Assembly: GCA_016219965.1 (NCBI GenBank)
Contig: JACRJM010000003.1
Coordinates: 593,902 to 657,901 of the forward strand
Direction of reading: 5' to 3'
Source of the DNA: Candidatus Schekmanbacteria bacterium
Lineage (GTDB): Bacteria; Schekmanbacteria; GWA2-38-11; J061
Length of the DNA: 64,000 nucleotides
Shown here: positions 9,170 to 15,217 of the stretch, in pieces
How positions within the stretch are numbered: position 1 is the first letter of the stretch
How the letters are laid out: each line of letters starts with the position of its first letter
The notes under the pieces: generated by a model
Seen by the model: only the letters and a program-made list of their open reading frames with translations
What the model was told of the DNA's origin: nothing
Databases searched by the model: none
Made by a program: the position numbers and the translations under genes

Positions 9170-9649
9170 TTATTTAAGTTCATGCCAGAATTTTGCAATG
9201 TGTTTCTTTTCATCAGCAGTTTTAAATAAAACTATGACCCCGTATTTCCCTTTTTTCTGCATATTAAAGTCACAGCTGTAGTGATTCATTTCTTTTAAAA
9301 ACTCTGCCCATTGTATCTGGTCTTTCTGATCAGGATCTATTATTTTTACTCGTACAACTGCATTATCAACAACTTTTCCGTCAGTTCCTTTCATTTCAAG
9401 CGAAAAAAAGTGTGTTGCCTGTGGGGTCATCTTCATTTTGGCTGGATCAATCTTCATGTCTGTCATCATTTTTTTATGCTCGTCAGCAGTCTGAACACTG
9501 TAGTTTAATATGTAACCGTCAACTGTAAGAGTGCTCATAGGTCCCATATTCATCATGTCATGCTGAGTTTCAGCTTTGGCATTTGCCGGAAGAAATAAAA
9601 CTGTACAGAGAAACGTAATAGCTATTACACCAAGCAACCCTTTCTTCAT
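9170..9649 (-). CDS. Met-rich exported periplasmic protein of unknown function
   Basis: 159 residues with a clear Sec signal (LLGVIAITFLCTVLFLPANAKA). The mature N terminus is rich in Met and His (HDMMNMGPMS; HKKMMTDMKIDPAKMKM), a pattern seen in proteins that bind copper or other soft metals. The rest looks like a compact beta-sandwich with a single Cys (NHYSCDF). I do not recognise a named family with confidence; it could be a distant relative of periplasmic metal-binding beta proteins. It is the first gene of the minus-strand operon, so it is closest to the sigma-54 promoter at 9710-9725. The AAGGGAGGAG ribosome site is very strong, suggesting high expression. Confidence 0.75.
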   Translation of the reverse strand: MKKGLLGVIAITFLCTVLFLPANAKAETQHDMMNMGPMSTLTVDGYILNYSVQTADEHKKMMTDMKIDPAKMKMTPQATHFFSLEMKGTDGKVVDNAVVRVKIIDPDQKDQIQWAEFLKEMNHYSCDFNMQKKGKYGVIVLFKTADEKKHIAKFWHELK

Positions 9650-9709
9650 TTTGCTCCTCCCTTAGATATTTAGTTAACTACTTTCAATTATCTTATCTTT
9701 AATAATAAA

Positions 9710-9725
9710 TGCAAGATGAATGCCA
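9710..9725 (-). promoter_or_regulatory. Sigma-54 (RpoN) promoter for the metal/redox operon
   Basis: On the minus strand the bases read TGGCATTCATCTTGCA, matching TGGCAyrNNNNTTGCa with correct GG-to-GC spacing. The predicted start site is near 9699, about 50 nt before the ATG at 9649. It has the same core as four sites in front of flagellar units in this window. Confidence 0.75.
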
Positions 9726-9863
9726 AATCTGTTTACTAATAATAGTTGGAGTTAATATGTTGAAAATGTAAACTTATTAGTTGATGTTTGGGATTGAAAT
9801 CCAACATTTCTATAAAAAAATTTGTATCAAATGCTGCATGAAGGTTTCATTTAATGCTACAGA

Positions 9864-9899
9864 AAAAAATGGGAAGCCTAAAAAGGTTTCCCATTTTTT
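9864..9899. terminator. Bidirectional intrinsic terminator
   Basis: Inverted repeat with 16-nt arms: left 9864-9879, loop AAAA, right 9884-9899. One G.U pair is the only imperfection. A-runs on the left and T-runs on the right give U-tracts in both directions. It ends the minus-strand gene at 9939-10259 and separates it from the sigma-54 operon. Confidence 0.85.
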
Positions 9900-9938
9900 A
9901 TTACTATCTGTTTGTCAGAAAAAATTTTCCCTATTATT

Positions 9939-10259
9939 TTATTTTCCCTGAGTGTTTGGTCCGTACCATGATCCCGGTCCGGGACAGAACCATCCGCCTC
10001 CGCTTTGCGGACTACTCTGTGCATTTGGCTGTCCCTGGAAGTATCTCATTCCTCCTCTGGGGCCATAGCCTTGCCCGCGCGGTCCATAGCCGCCACCTCC
10101 GCAGCATCCATAATAATACTGCCCTTCTGCCGGAGCCTGCTGTGCAGAAGTGTCAGGAGCATTCTTTGATGCTGACTCATCAGCAGCAAAGGCCAGCATG
10201 AATGTCCCAAGTGCTGCTACGCAAAAGAGAACCATAATAATTAATGTTGTCCTTTTCAT
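9939..10259 (-). CDS. Small Gly/Pro-rich exported protein, probable ECF sigma target
   Basis: 106 residues: a signal peptide (TTLIIMVLFCVAALGTFMLAFA), then a low-complexity mature region rich in Gly, Pro, Gln and Tyr. It includes a double repeat of GYGPRGQ/GYGPRGG, a GCCGGGG cluster and an FCPGPG segment. No enzymatic domain is visible; it could be a surface, matrix or metal-binding protein. The ATG at 10259 is preferred because GGAGG sits 8 nt upstream, whereas the in-frame GTG at 10268 lies on top of that site. It is downstream of the RseB-like gene but has its own sigma-E-type promoter (10331-10359) and ends at a strong terminator. Confidence 0.75.
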   Translation of the reverse strand: MKRTTLIIMVLFCVAALGTFMLAFAADESASKNAPDTSAQQAPAEGQYYYGCCGGGGYGPRGQGYGPRGGMRYFQGQPNAQSSPQSGGGWFCPGPGSWYGPNTQGK

Positions 10260-10330
10260 CTTGTTCACCTCCTCCGGTTATTTTTGATTTGCTGTTCCGG
10301 AATAAGAAGTTTATTTCGGCTTATACTTTT

Positions 10331-10359
10331 TAAGACAACCCATATGCTTATAAGGTTCC
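10331..10359 (-). promoter_or_regulatory. ECF (sigma-E-type) promoter of the Gly-rich protein gene
   Basis: Minus strand: -35 GGAACCT (10353-10359), 16-nt spacer, -10 GTCTTA (10331-10336). The same element type precedes the ECF sigma gene itself, with GGAACTT and GTCTA. It lies just after the stop of the RseB-like gene. Confidence 0.6.
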
Positions 10360-10367
10360 AATGAATT

Positions 10368-11465
10368 TTAATTACCTTCATTTTTCTCCAGGTTTTTTCT
10401 CAGTGTATCGAGGTCTGATTCAGCTATTGTCCCGATTATTATAAACCTTGTGCCGCTGTTGAAGAATGCCCTCAGATTTTCTCCGCTCTGTTCCAAAAGC
10501 TCACAGTTTGCAGGCGAACATCCTCTGCCCATGCGCATCCGTCCCCTCATCATTGTCCTCGGTGAAAAACCTTCGTCACATCTCGGGCATTTTTTTGGCC
10601 CCTCAAAGATTGATATACTTGTCAGCCCGTCAAAATAACGGATGTGTGCCATTTCAACCCCGCACTGGCATTGATAAGTGTAGATGCCATCGAGAACAAA
10701 ACCGGGTGGAAGCCAGCCGGGTTGTAAAACTTTAAAGCCGGCATGCTTTGAGAAATCATCAATTGATGTTATTTTTTTAGGGCCTTCGCTAATATCTATT
10801 ATTCTAACTTCGCGTGGGACATTGAATGCATTTTCAGGGACAGAAGAATTAAAATCCACGCTGGTAAAATATGTCACAAGCTGCAAAGAATTATCAGGAT
10901 TATAAAGTTTGGAACTCAATATTGCGTAGTTGGATTTATCGATCCAGAGCTTCTTATATGGCCGGCCGGAATATTTTGAACTGACTTCAATAAGATAGGT
11001 GTCCCGCCCGGCAACTTTTTCTTCTCCCTCCTGAATGACCTTATAATTTTCAAATAACAGTTTCTTCTTGTCTTCCGTATTTTGAGGAGAAGCTTCCGCT
11101 AGAGTTCGAAACACTATCTTTTTTACCCTGTCATAACGTAACAGACTGTTGTCTTTATTTATTACAACAATGTTTGAAGCCCCGGCTCCTTTATATTCCA
11201 TCCTGCACATACCATGCTGCCTGTAACTTACATTAGCCTCGTTAGAAAAGTCATAGGGCTTCATGTAGGATATGGTTTTTGATGTCCCGGTGAAATCAAG
11301 CATCCCCTCAGTGCTGAGGGCTTTTTTGAGGATTTCTTCGCCAGTCTCTGCATATATTTCAAAAAAACAGCCGGTCCAGACAAATATCTGGATAATGATG
11401 ACGGGAATAAGAAAAGACAACTTTCTGAATATAATATCGTTGTTACAATATATTGGAGGTTTCAC
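10368..11465 (-). CDS. RseB/MucB-like periplasmic sigma-factor regulator
   Basis: 365 residues, GTG start overlapping the TAG of the anti-sigma gene. After a hydrophobic signal segment (about 16-37) there is a LolA/LppX-like half-barrel typical of MucB/RseB N-domains (FTGTSKTISYMKPYDF... CRMEYKG... YDRVKKIVF). A smaller C-terminal domain follows (about 245-360: LQPGWLPPGFVLDGIYTYQ) containing several Cys (QCQCG, CPRCDEG, GCSPANC). RseB proteins sense misplaced lipoproteins or lipids and shield the anti-sigma factor from proteolysis. The Cys-rich C domain is unusual and may give metal or redox sensing. The third gene position after sigma and anti-sigma supports the call. Confidence 0.75.
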   Translation of the reverse strand: MKPPIYCNNDIIFRKLSFLIPVIIIQIFVWTGCFFEIYAETGEEILKKALSTEGMLDFTGTSKTISYMKPYDFSNEANVSYRQHGMCRMEYKGAGASNIVVINKDNSLLRYDRVKKIVFRTLAEASPQNTEDKKKLLFENYKVIQEGEEKVAGRDTYLIEVSSKYSGRPYKKLWIDKSNYAILSSKLYNPDNSLQLVTYFTSVDFNSSVPENAFNVPREVRIIDISEGPKKITSIDDFSKHAGFKVLQPGWLPPGFVLDGIYTYQCQCGVEMAHIRYFDGLTSISIFEGPKKCPRCDEGFSPRTMMRGRMRMGRGCSPANCELLEQSGENLRAFFNSGTRFIIIGTIAESDLDTLRKNLEKNEGN

Positions 11466-11965
11466 TATTTTTGTTCCTCTGCTTTTGCTATTATGAAATT
11501 TAAAGCAATCCTGTCAGAAAGCGGGTCATTCATTGATGCTTCCATGTATTCTTCCATATACTCCCCCCCGCCTGAAGTGCTTAGTGACCTGGTTTGGTTC
11601 CAGTAAAGAAATCCTCCTGCGAGCAGCAGGATAAATGCCAAAACTCCGAAAGCAGCGGCTACGCGTTTTCTAAATGAAAATGAGGCGAAGTAAATGTCGA
11701 GATTACTTAAGGCATCAGACAGGGATAAACGCTTTGAATGTTTTTGTTCGATCATTATCTCATTTCTGATGGCATTCCACATTCCTTCAGGTTCTTCCTC
11801 GAAATCTATGTTGCCGATCATATTGTTTATGCTTTTAAGATATTCAAATTCTCCATTGCACCTTCTGCAGGAGGAAAGATGTGATTGAAGTTTTCTGATC
11901 TCCTCAGCATTCAGGGCATCTGAAAGATAAGGGTTTATTTTTTTTAGTGTTCTCCTGCAGTTCAT
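11465..11965 (-). CDS. Membrane anti-sigma factor with zinc-finger (ZAS) domain
   Basis: 166 residues. The cytoplasmic N terminus carries MNCRRTL, then HLSSCRRC, the HxxxCxxC motif of zinc-binding anti-sigma domains that hold ECF sigma factors. One membrane span (about 107-128, VAAAFGVLAFILLLAGGFLYW) is followed by a short periplasmic tail of about 40 residues. The tail is short compared with RseA, leaving little for a periplasmic protease or RseB to grip. It overlaps the ECF sigma gene by 4 nt (ATGA) and the RseB-like gene by 1 nt, so the three are translationally coupled. Confidence 0.88.
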   Translation of the reverse strand: MNCRRTLKKINPYLSDALNAEEIRKLQSHLSSCRRCNGEFEYLKSINNMIGNIDFEEEPEGMWNAIRNEIMIEQKHSKRLSLSDALSNLDIYFASFSFRKRVAAAFGVLAFILLLAGGFLYWNQTRSLSTSGGGEYMEEYMEASMNDPLSDRIALNFIIAKAEEQK

Positions 11966-12576
11966 TGATTTCCCTCTTTATTCTGATAATACTTAAATTT
12001 TTCAGCTATTTGCACTCTCCCCCGTGAAAGGCGTGACTTGATTGTCCCTTCAGGAAGCCCTGTGATTTCAGAGATATCCTCTATTTTTATTTCTTCTATG
12101 TAATGAAGTATCAGAATTTCCCTGTAAGTTTGGTTTATTTCTGAGAGACAGGTAAGAAGTATTCTTTTGTTTTCATTGACAATTAATTTTTCTTCCGGGT
12201 TATCATCTGGTGACATATGATCATCCGGGCTCGAATTGTAGCCCTCCATCCTCTTATTTGTATATTCCCCTTTATCAATAAATAGTTTTAACTCATGTTT
12301 TTTTTTGCTAATTACATCTTTTATAAGGTTAGATGCTATTCTCATAATCCATATACCGAAGAGTTTCTCATCCCTTAATGACTTTAACCCTTTGAATACT
12401 CTTATAAAAATATCTTGAGTTGCTTCTTTGGCTATTTCATGGTTTCCAACCATTCTCAGGCAGTAGTTATATATCCTTTTCTTGTGTTTCAGGAAGATTT
12501 GCTCAAAAGCTCCTATATCTCCGGAACTTGCCTTCCTGATAAGGTCAACTTCAACATTCCCATCCTGTTCAGCCAT
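11962..12576 (-). CDS. ECF-family RNA polymerase sigma factor (sigma-E-like)
   Basis: 204 residues. Region 2 includes FEQIFLKHKKRIYNYCLRM, with EATQDIFIRVFKGL (the -10 recognition helix). Region 4 spans the end (CLSEINQTYREILILHYIEEIKIEDISEITGLPEGTIKSRLSRGR), with the HTH that reads GGAAC -35 boxes. A longer-than-usual acidic linker (about 105-140, NSSPDDHMSPDDNPEEK) joins them. It is followed by anti-sigma and RseB-like genes. A GGAACTT/GTCTA promoter precedes it at 12596-12622, so it probably activates its own operon. Confidence 0.9.
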   Translation of the reverse strand: MAEQDGNVEVDLIRKASSGDIGAFEQIFLKHKKRIYNYCLRMVGNHEIAKEATQDIFIRVFKGLKSLRDEKLFGIWIMRIASNLIKDVISKKKHELKLFIDKGEYTNKRMEGYNSSPDDHMSPDDNPEEKLIVNENKRILLTCLSEINQTYREILILHYIEEIKIEDISEITGLPEGTIKSRLSRGRVQIAEKFKYYQNKEGNQ

Positions 12577-12595
12577 TTCTTCCCTTTGTTATTAA

Positions 12596-12622
12596 TAGAC
12601 GGTCGGGAGCAAAAAAAGTTCC
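12596..12622 (-). promoter_or_regulatory. Autoregulatory ECF (sigma-E-type) promoter
   Basis: Minus strand: -35 GGAACTT (12616-12622), 15-nt spacer, -10 GTCTA (12596-12600), 20 nt before the ECF sigma start codon at 12576. It matches the RpoE consensus GGAACTT-N15/16-GTCtaA almost fully. Confidence 0.7.
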
Positions 12623-12741
12623 TTAGCTATTCCTAACTATTTGACTAATTTTACATTTTATGTTATCAGGTTCCTAATTAGTTGCAATCCATTTGGGGGT
12701 CCTGCTCAAAAGATTTTCGAATTTTTTTTAAGGAGGCGTAG

Positions 12742-13182
12742 ATGACTATAAAAAGGGAGGATTTGGTAGAGAATAATACTATCAACATCTTTTGTGGAAA
12801 GTGTAATGGTAAGTCTCCACATAATATCCGTTCAGTTAGTGAAGATAAAGTTAAAATTCATTGTAACGGATGCGGGAAAAACTCAACCAGGCTTGTCCGC
12901 CGCTTATTGAATGAGAAAGAACCTGGCATAAGGAAATCTAAGAAAAGAACAAGCAGTGACAGACTTTCCGGCATTTACAGAGAGGAATCATATTACAACA
13001 AGCTTCTTAGCAGCAATCCTAAGCCCTATATCTTCAGGGAGAGCTATATTCTTGATGATATCATTTCCCATGACACCTTTGGTCTCGGAAAGGTGGTAGA
13101 GCAGAAAGGCGACAATAAGATAATTGTCCTTTTCTACAAACATGGTGAAAAGATGCTTATCTGCGGAACGGACTATAAGTAA
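12742..13182 (+). CDS. Zinc-ribbon protein with C-terminal Tudor/CarD-like fold segment
   Basis: 146 residues, no named family recognised. The N terminus has two CxxC pairs (CGKC and CNGC) about 27 residues apart, forming a likely zinc ribbon that resembles small DNA- or RNA-binding ribbons. A basic, Ser/Lys-rich linker follows (about 50-95). The last 40 residues (ISHDTFGLGKVV...NKIIVLFYKHGEKMLI) resemble the small barrel seen at the ends of UvrD/PcrA helicases and in CarD-type RNA polymerase-binding domains. The combination suggests a nucleic-acid or polymerase-associated factor; this is an inference. The AAGGAGG ribosome site sits just before the ATG. It is divergent from the ECF sigma gene. 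Confidence 0.65.
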   Translation: MTIKREDLVENNTINIFCGKCNGKSPHNIRSVSEDKVKIHCNGCGKNSTRLVRRLLNEKEPGIRKSKKRTSSDRLSGIYREESYYNKLLSSNPKPYIFRESYILDDIISHDTFGLGKVVEQKGDNKIIVLFYKHGEKMLICGTDYK

Positions 13183-13225
13183 GTAAAGAAGGAAATAGAT
13201 GGAAATTTTTCGTTCATTTATTCGC

Positions 13226-13254
13226 TTGACAACTTTGAAAGCTCTCATTAATAG
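13226..13254 (+). promoter_or_regulatory. Possible sigma-70 promoter for the 80-residue protein gene
   Basis: A perfect TTGACA (13226-13231) is followed after 17 nt by TAATAG (13249-13254), a poor -10 match; TAGAAT lies 4 nt further on. The position suits the gene starting at 13290. Confidence 0.35.
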
Positions 13255-13289
13255 AATAATGTGAAACTTTATCTTCGGAGGGGAATGGC

Positions 13290-13532
13290 ATGGCAGAATA
13301 TTTTGTATATCTCAGCTATCCGGATAGCAGGGCTGTAATTCATCTGGCGACGTGCCCAGATTGCAAACCTCATAACGGAACACCTACAGATTACTGGTCA
13401 GGTCCGTATAATAATGTGGAAAAAGCAAAGGGGTATGCCTTCGTAGCATTAAAGAAGAACATAAGCGGTTGCCCGAAATGCACGAACATCGGTAAGGTAA
13501 TTAATCCGCTACCGATGGATTCTTTTGACTGA
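13290..13532 (+). CDS. Small protein with two CPxC motifs, unknown function
   Basis: 80 residues, cytoplasmic by composition. It begins AEYFVYLSYPDSRAVIHLATCPDCKPH and ends SGCPKCTNIGKVINP. The two CPxC pairs (around residues 28-31 and 64-67), plus nearby His, could hold one zinc. Between them is a Tyr/Trp-rich segment (DYWSGPYNNVEKAKGYAF). It looks like a compact single-domain zinc-binding protein, but I cannot assign a family or role. It has a good GGAGGGG ribosome site and is followed by a strong terminator, so it is probably a single-gene unit. Confidence 0.65.
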   Translation: MAEYFVYLSYPDSRAVIHLATCPDCKPHNGTPTDYWSGPYNNVEKAKGYAFVALKKNISGCPKCTNIGKVINPLPMDSFD

Positions 13533-13556
13533 TTAGAAATTGCCATAAAATAGAAT

Positions 13557-13623
13557 CTGCTGCAAAGATCTTAAATTGAATTTTTTAAACATTACTTTTA
13601 AGATTCTTGCAGCAGTTTTTTTT
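13557..13623. terminator. Intrinsic terminator between convergent genes
   Basis: Arms 13557-13575 and 13597-13615 pair over 17 of 19 positions (CTGCTGCAA outer stem, ATCTTAAA inner stem, two central mismatches), followed by a T8 tract. It ends the 80-residue protein gene; the TSUP gene converges from the other side. Confidence 0.85.
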
Positions 13624-14371
13624 AATTCCCTTTTAATGCGGGTATAACAAGAAATACTGCTGAACAGATCAAAATCCCGGCAACAATCCTGTTGAAGTAA
13701 ACCTCATTTATTTTGAGATGAAATATCGAACCGCATATAACCGCAGCAATCAAGGATGGTAAGAAATATAAAGCAGATGTTAAAAGTTCCTGTGTAAAAA
13801 GCCCCTGTGCTGTATACACGCCGCACCTTAAGATGTCGTTTATAAAAAATATTGCAATAAGCGTTGACCTTAATTTTCCCCTGTCTTCTATCTGGCTTTC
13901 AGTATATATGGCAATTGGAGGACCCTGCTGTCCTGTCACTCCTCCAATACTTCCTCCTGCAAAACCACAAAGTAATCCAAAAGGTATATTTGGCGTTTTT
14001 TTTATTGAAAATCTTGTTGATGCAGGGAACAATATTTTTATGGCAAATATGAATATCAGCGCTGAAAGAATTATCCTCAGGCTATTCTGACTTGCATATG
14101 CAAGTATCCTGGAACCTACCATTACTCCGGCAAAGGAGCTTGATATCATTATGACTAATATGTCTTTTTTTACCTGGCCCCATATTTTGATTATTATTAC
14201 TGCACCAAAAAAAACCTCGAATATAAGTTCCAGAGGGACTACTGTTTTGATGTCGATAAGTAATGAAAGTAATGGAACACAGACAAGAGCTGCACCAAGA
14301 CCTGTAACCGCTTTTAAACCGAATGAAATGAAAACTATGAGACTTCCCGCTATTAACTGATATGAATTCAT
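13622..14371 (-). CDS. TSUP-family (TauE/SafE) membrane transporter
   Basis: 249 residues with about 8 hydrophobic spans. The family repeat is visible: an N-terminal SFGLKAVTGLGAALVCVPLL and a second-half GFAGGSIGGVTGQQGPPIAIY, the conserved Gly-rich half-repeats of sulfite/organosulfonate exporters. TSUP members export or import sulfite, sulfoacetate, taurine-related anions or oxalate; specificity cannot be read from sequence. It ends inside the U-tract of a shared terminator and stands alone. No sulfur-metabolism gene is adjacent. Confidence 0.85.
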   Translation of the reverse strand: MNSYQLIAGSLIVFISFGLKAVTGLGAALVCVPLLSLLIDIKTVVPLELIFEVFFGAVIIIKIWGQVKKDILVIMISSSFAGVMVGSRILAYASQNSLRIILSALIFIFAIKILFPASTRFSIKKTPNIPFGLLCGFAGGSIGGVTGQQGPPIAIYTESQIEDRGKLRSTLIAIFFINDILRCGVYTAQGLFTQELLTSALYFLPSLIAAVICGSIFHLKINEVYFNRIVAGILICSAVFLVIPALKGN

Positions 14372-14488
14372 TGTTCAGTCAATATCTTATACAGATTCTA
14401 ATCTGTGAGAGATATCCAATTATTCTAGGAATCAAGTTTTGACTTTTCATTGACGACATGCCCCGCTATCTCTTATAAAAGTATATAC

Positions 14489-15217
14489 ATGAACTCTATT
14501 TCTATTATTATACCGGCCTATAATGAAAGTAAACGGATTCTTCCCACGATTGAAGGTCTTGTGGATTTTTTTTCCGGCTTCATGTCGAAGTATGAAATAA
14601 TAGTAGTTGATGATGGCAGCACAGACGGGACCTCTGAGCTGGTGAAGAAATTTGCATCAGGGGTTTCAGCGAATATCTCTGTTGAGCGTCTTGATTTAAA
14701 TTGCGGCAAGGGGATGGCTGTGAAAAGAGGGGTTGAGAAGGCAGAAAATGATATTGTCTTTTTTGTTGATGCAGACCAGTCATATGGACCTGAGAATATA
14801 GCATACGCGGTAAAGGAGTTTGAAGATCCTGCTATTTCAATGCTAATAGGAGACAGAAATCTAAAGAACTCCCGGATAATAAATCCCCCTCCATTACTGC
14901 GGACTATTTCCGGAAAAATATATTCCCTTCTTGTGCAGTCTCTTGTACTTCCCGGAATAACTGATTCGCAATGCGGATTTAAGGCATTCAGGCATGAATG
15001 TGCGGTCAACATATTTAAGAGAGTTACCATATTCAGATTCGGGTTCGACGTTGAAGTCCTCTATATCGCAAAGAAGCTTGGTTACAAAATAAAGAAGATG
15101 CCCATAACATGCAGGAATACTATTGAATCAAGGGTGCGCCTCATAAACGATTCCCTCAGAATGTTTTCTGACCTTTTTACAATTAGAGCTAATGACAAAA
15201 AAGGACTCTACCTCTGA
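14489..15217 (+). CDS. GT2 family glycosyltransferase (dolichyl/polyprenyl-phosphate sugar synthase type)
   Basis: About 242 residues from the ATG at 14489, which begins directly with the GT-A strand MNSISIIIPAYNESKRI; an in-frame TTG at 14450 would add 13 unlikely residues. Nucleotide-sugar motifs VVDDGSTDGT and FVDADQS (the DxD-like metal site) are followed by GDRNLKNSR and DSQCGFKAF, matching DPM1/ALG5-type synthases. These load a sugar onto a polyprenyl phosphate at the cytoplasmic membrane face. The next gene, a GT-C membrane enzyme, overlaps by 26 nt and could use that lipid-linked sugar, so the pair probably act in sequence. Confidence 0.88.
   Translation: MNSISIIIPAYNESKRILPTIEGLVDFFSGFMSKYEIIVVDDGSTDGTSELVKKFASGVSANISVERLDLNCGKGMAVKRGVEKAENDIVFFVDADQSYGPENIAYAVKEFEDPAISMLIGDRNLKNSRIINPPPLLRTISGKIYSLLVQSLVLPGITDSQCGFKAFRHECAVNIFKRVTIFRFGFDVEVLYIAKKLGYKIKKMPITCRNTIESRVRLINDSLRMFSDLFTIRANDKKGLYL

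Noticed and set aside
13199-13264. 21-codon reading frame (ATG at 13199) with a GAAGG ribosome site
   Set aside because: Too short to support, overlaps a likely -35 box (TTGACA at 13226), and has no recognisable sequence.
14518-15030. 170-codon open frame antisense to the GT2 gene
   Set aside because: Shadow of a conserved glycosyltransferase with intact motifs on the plus strand.
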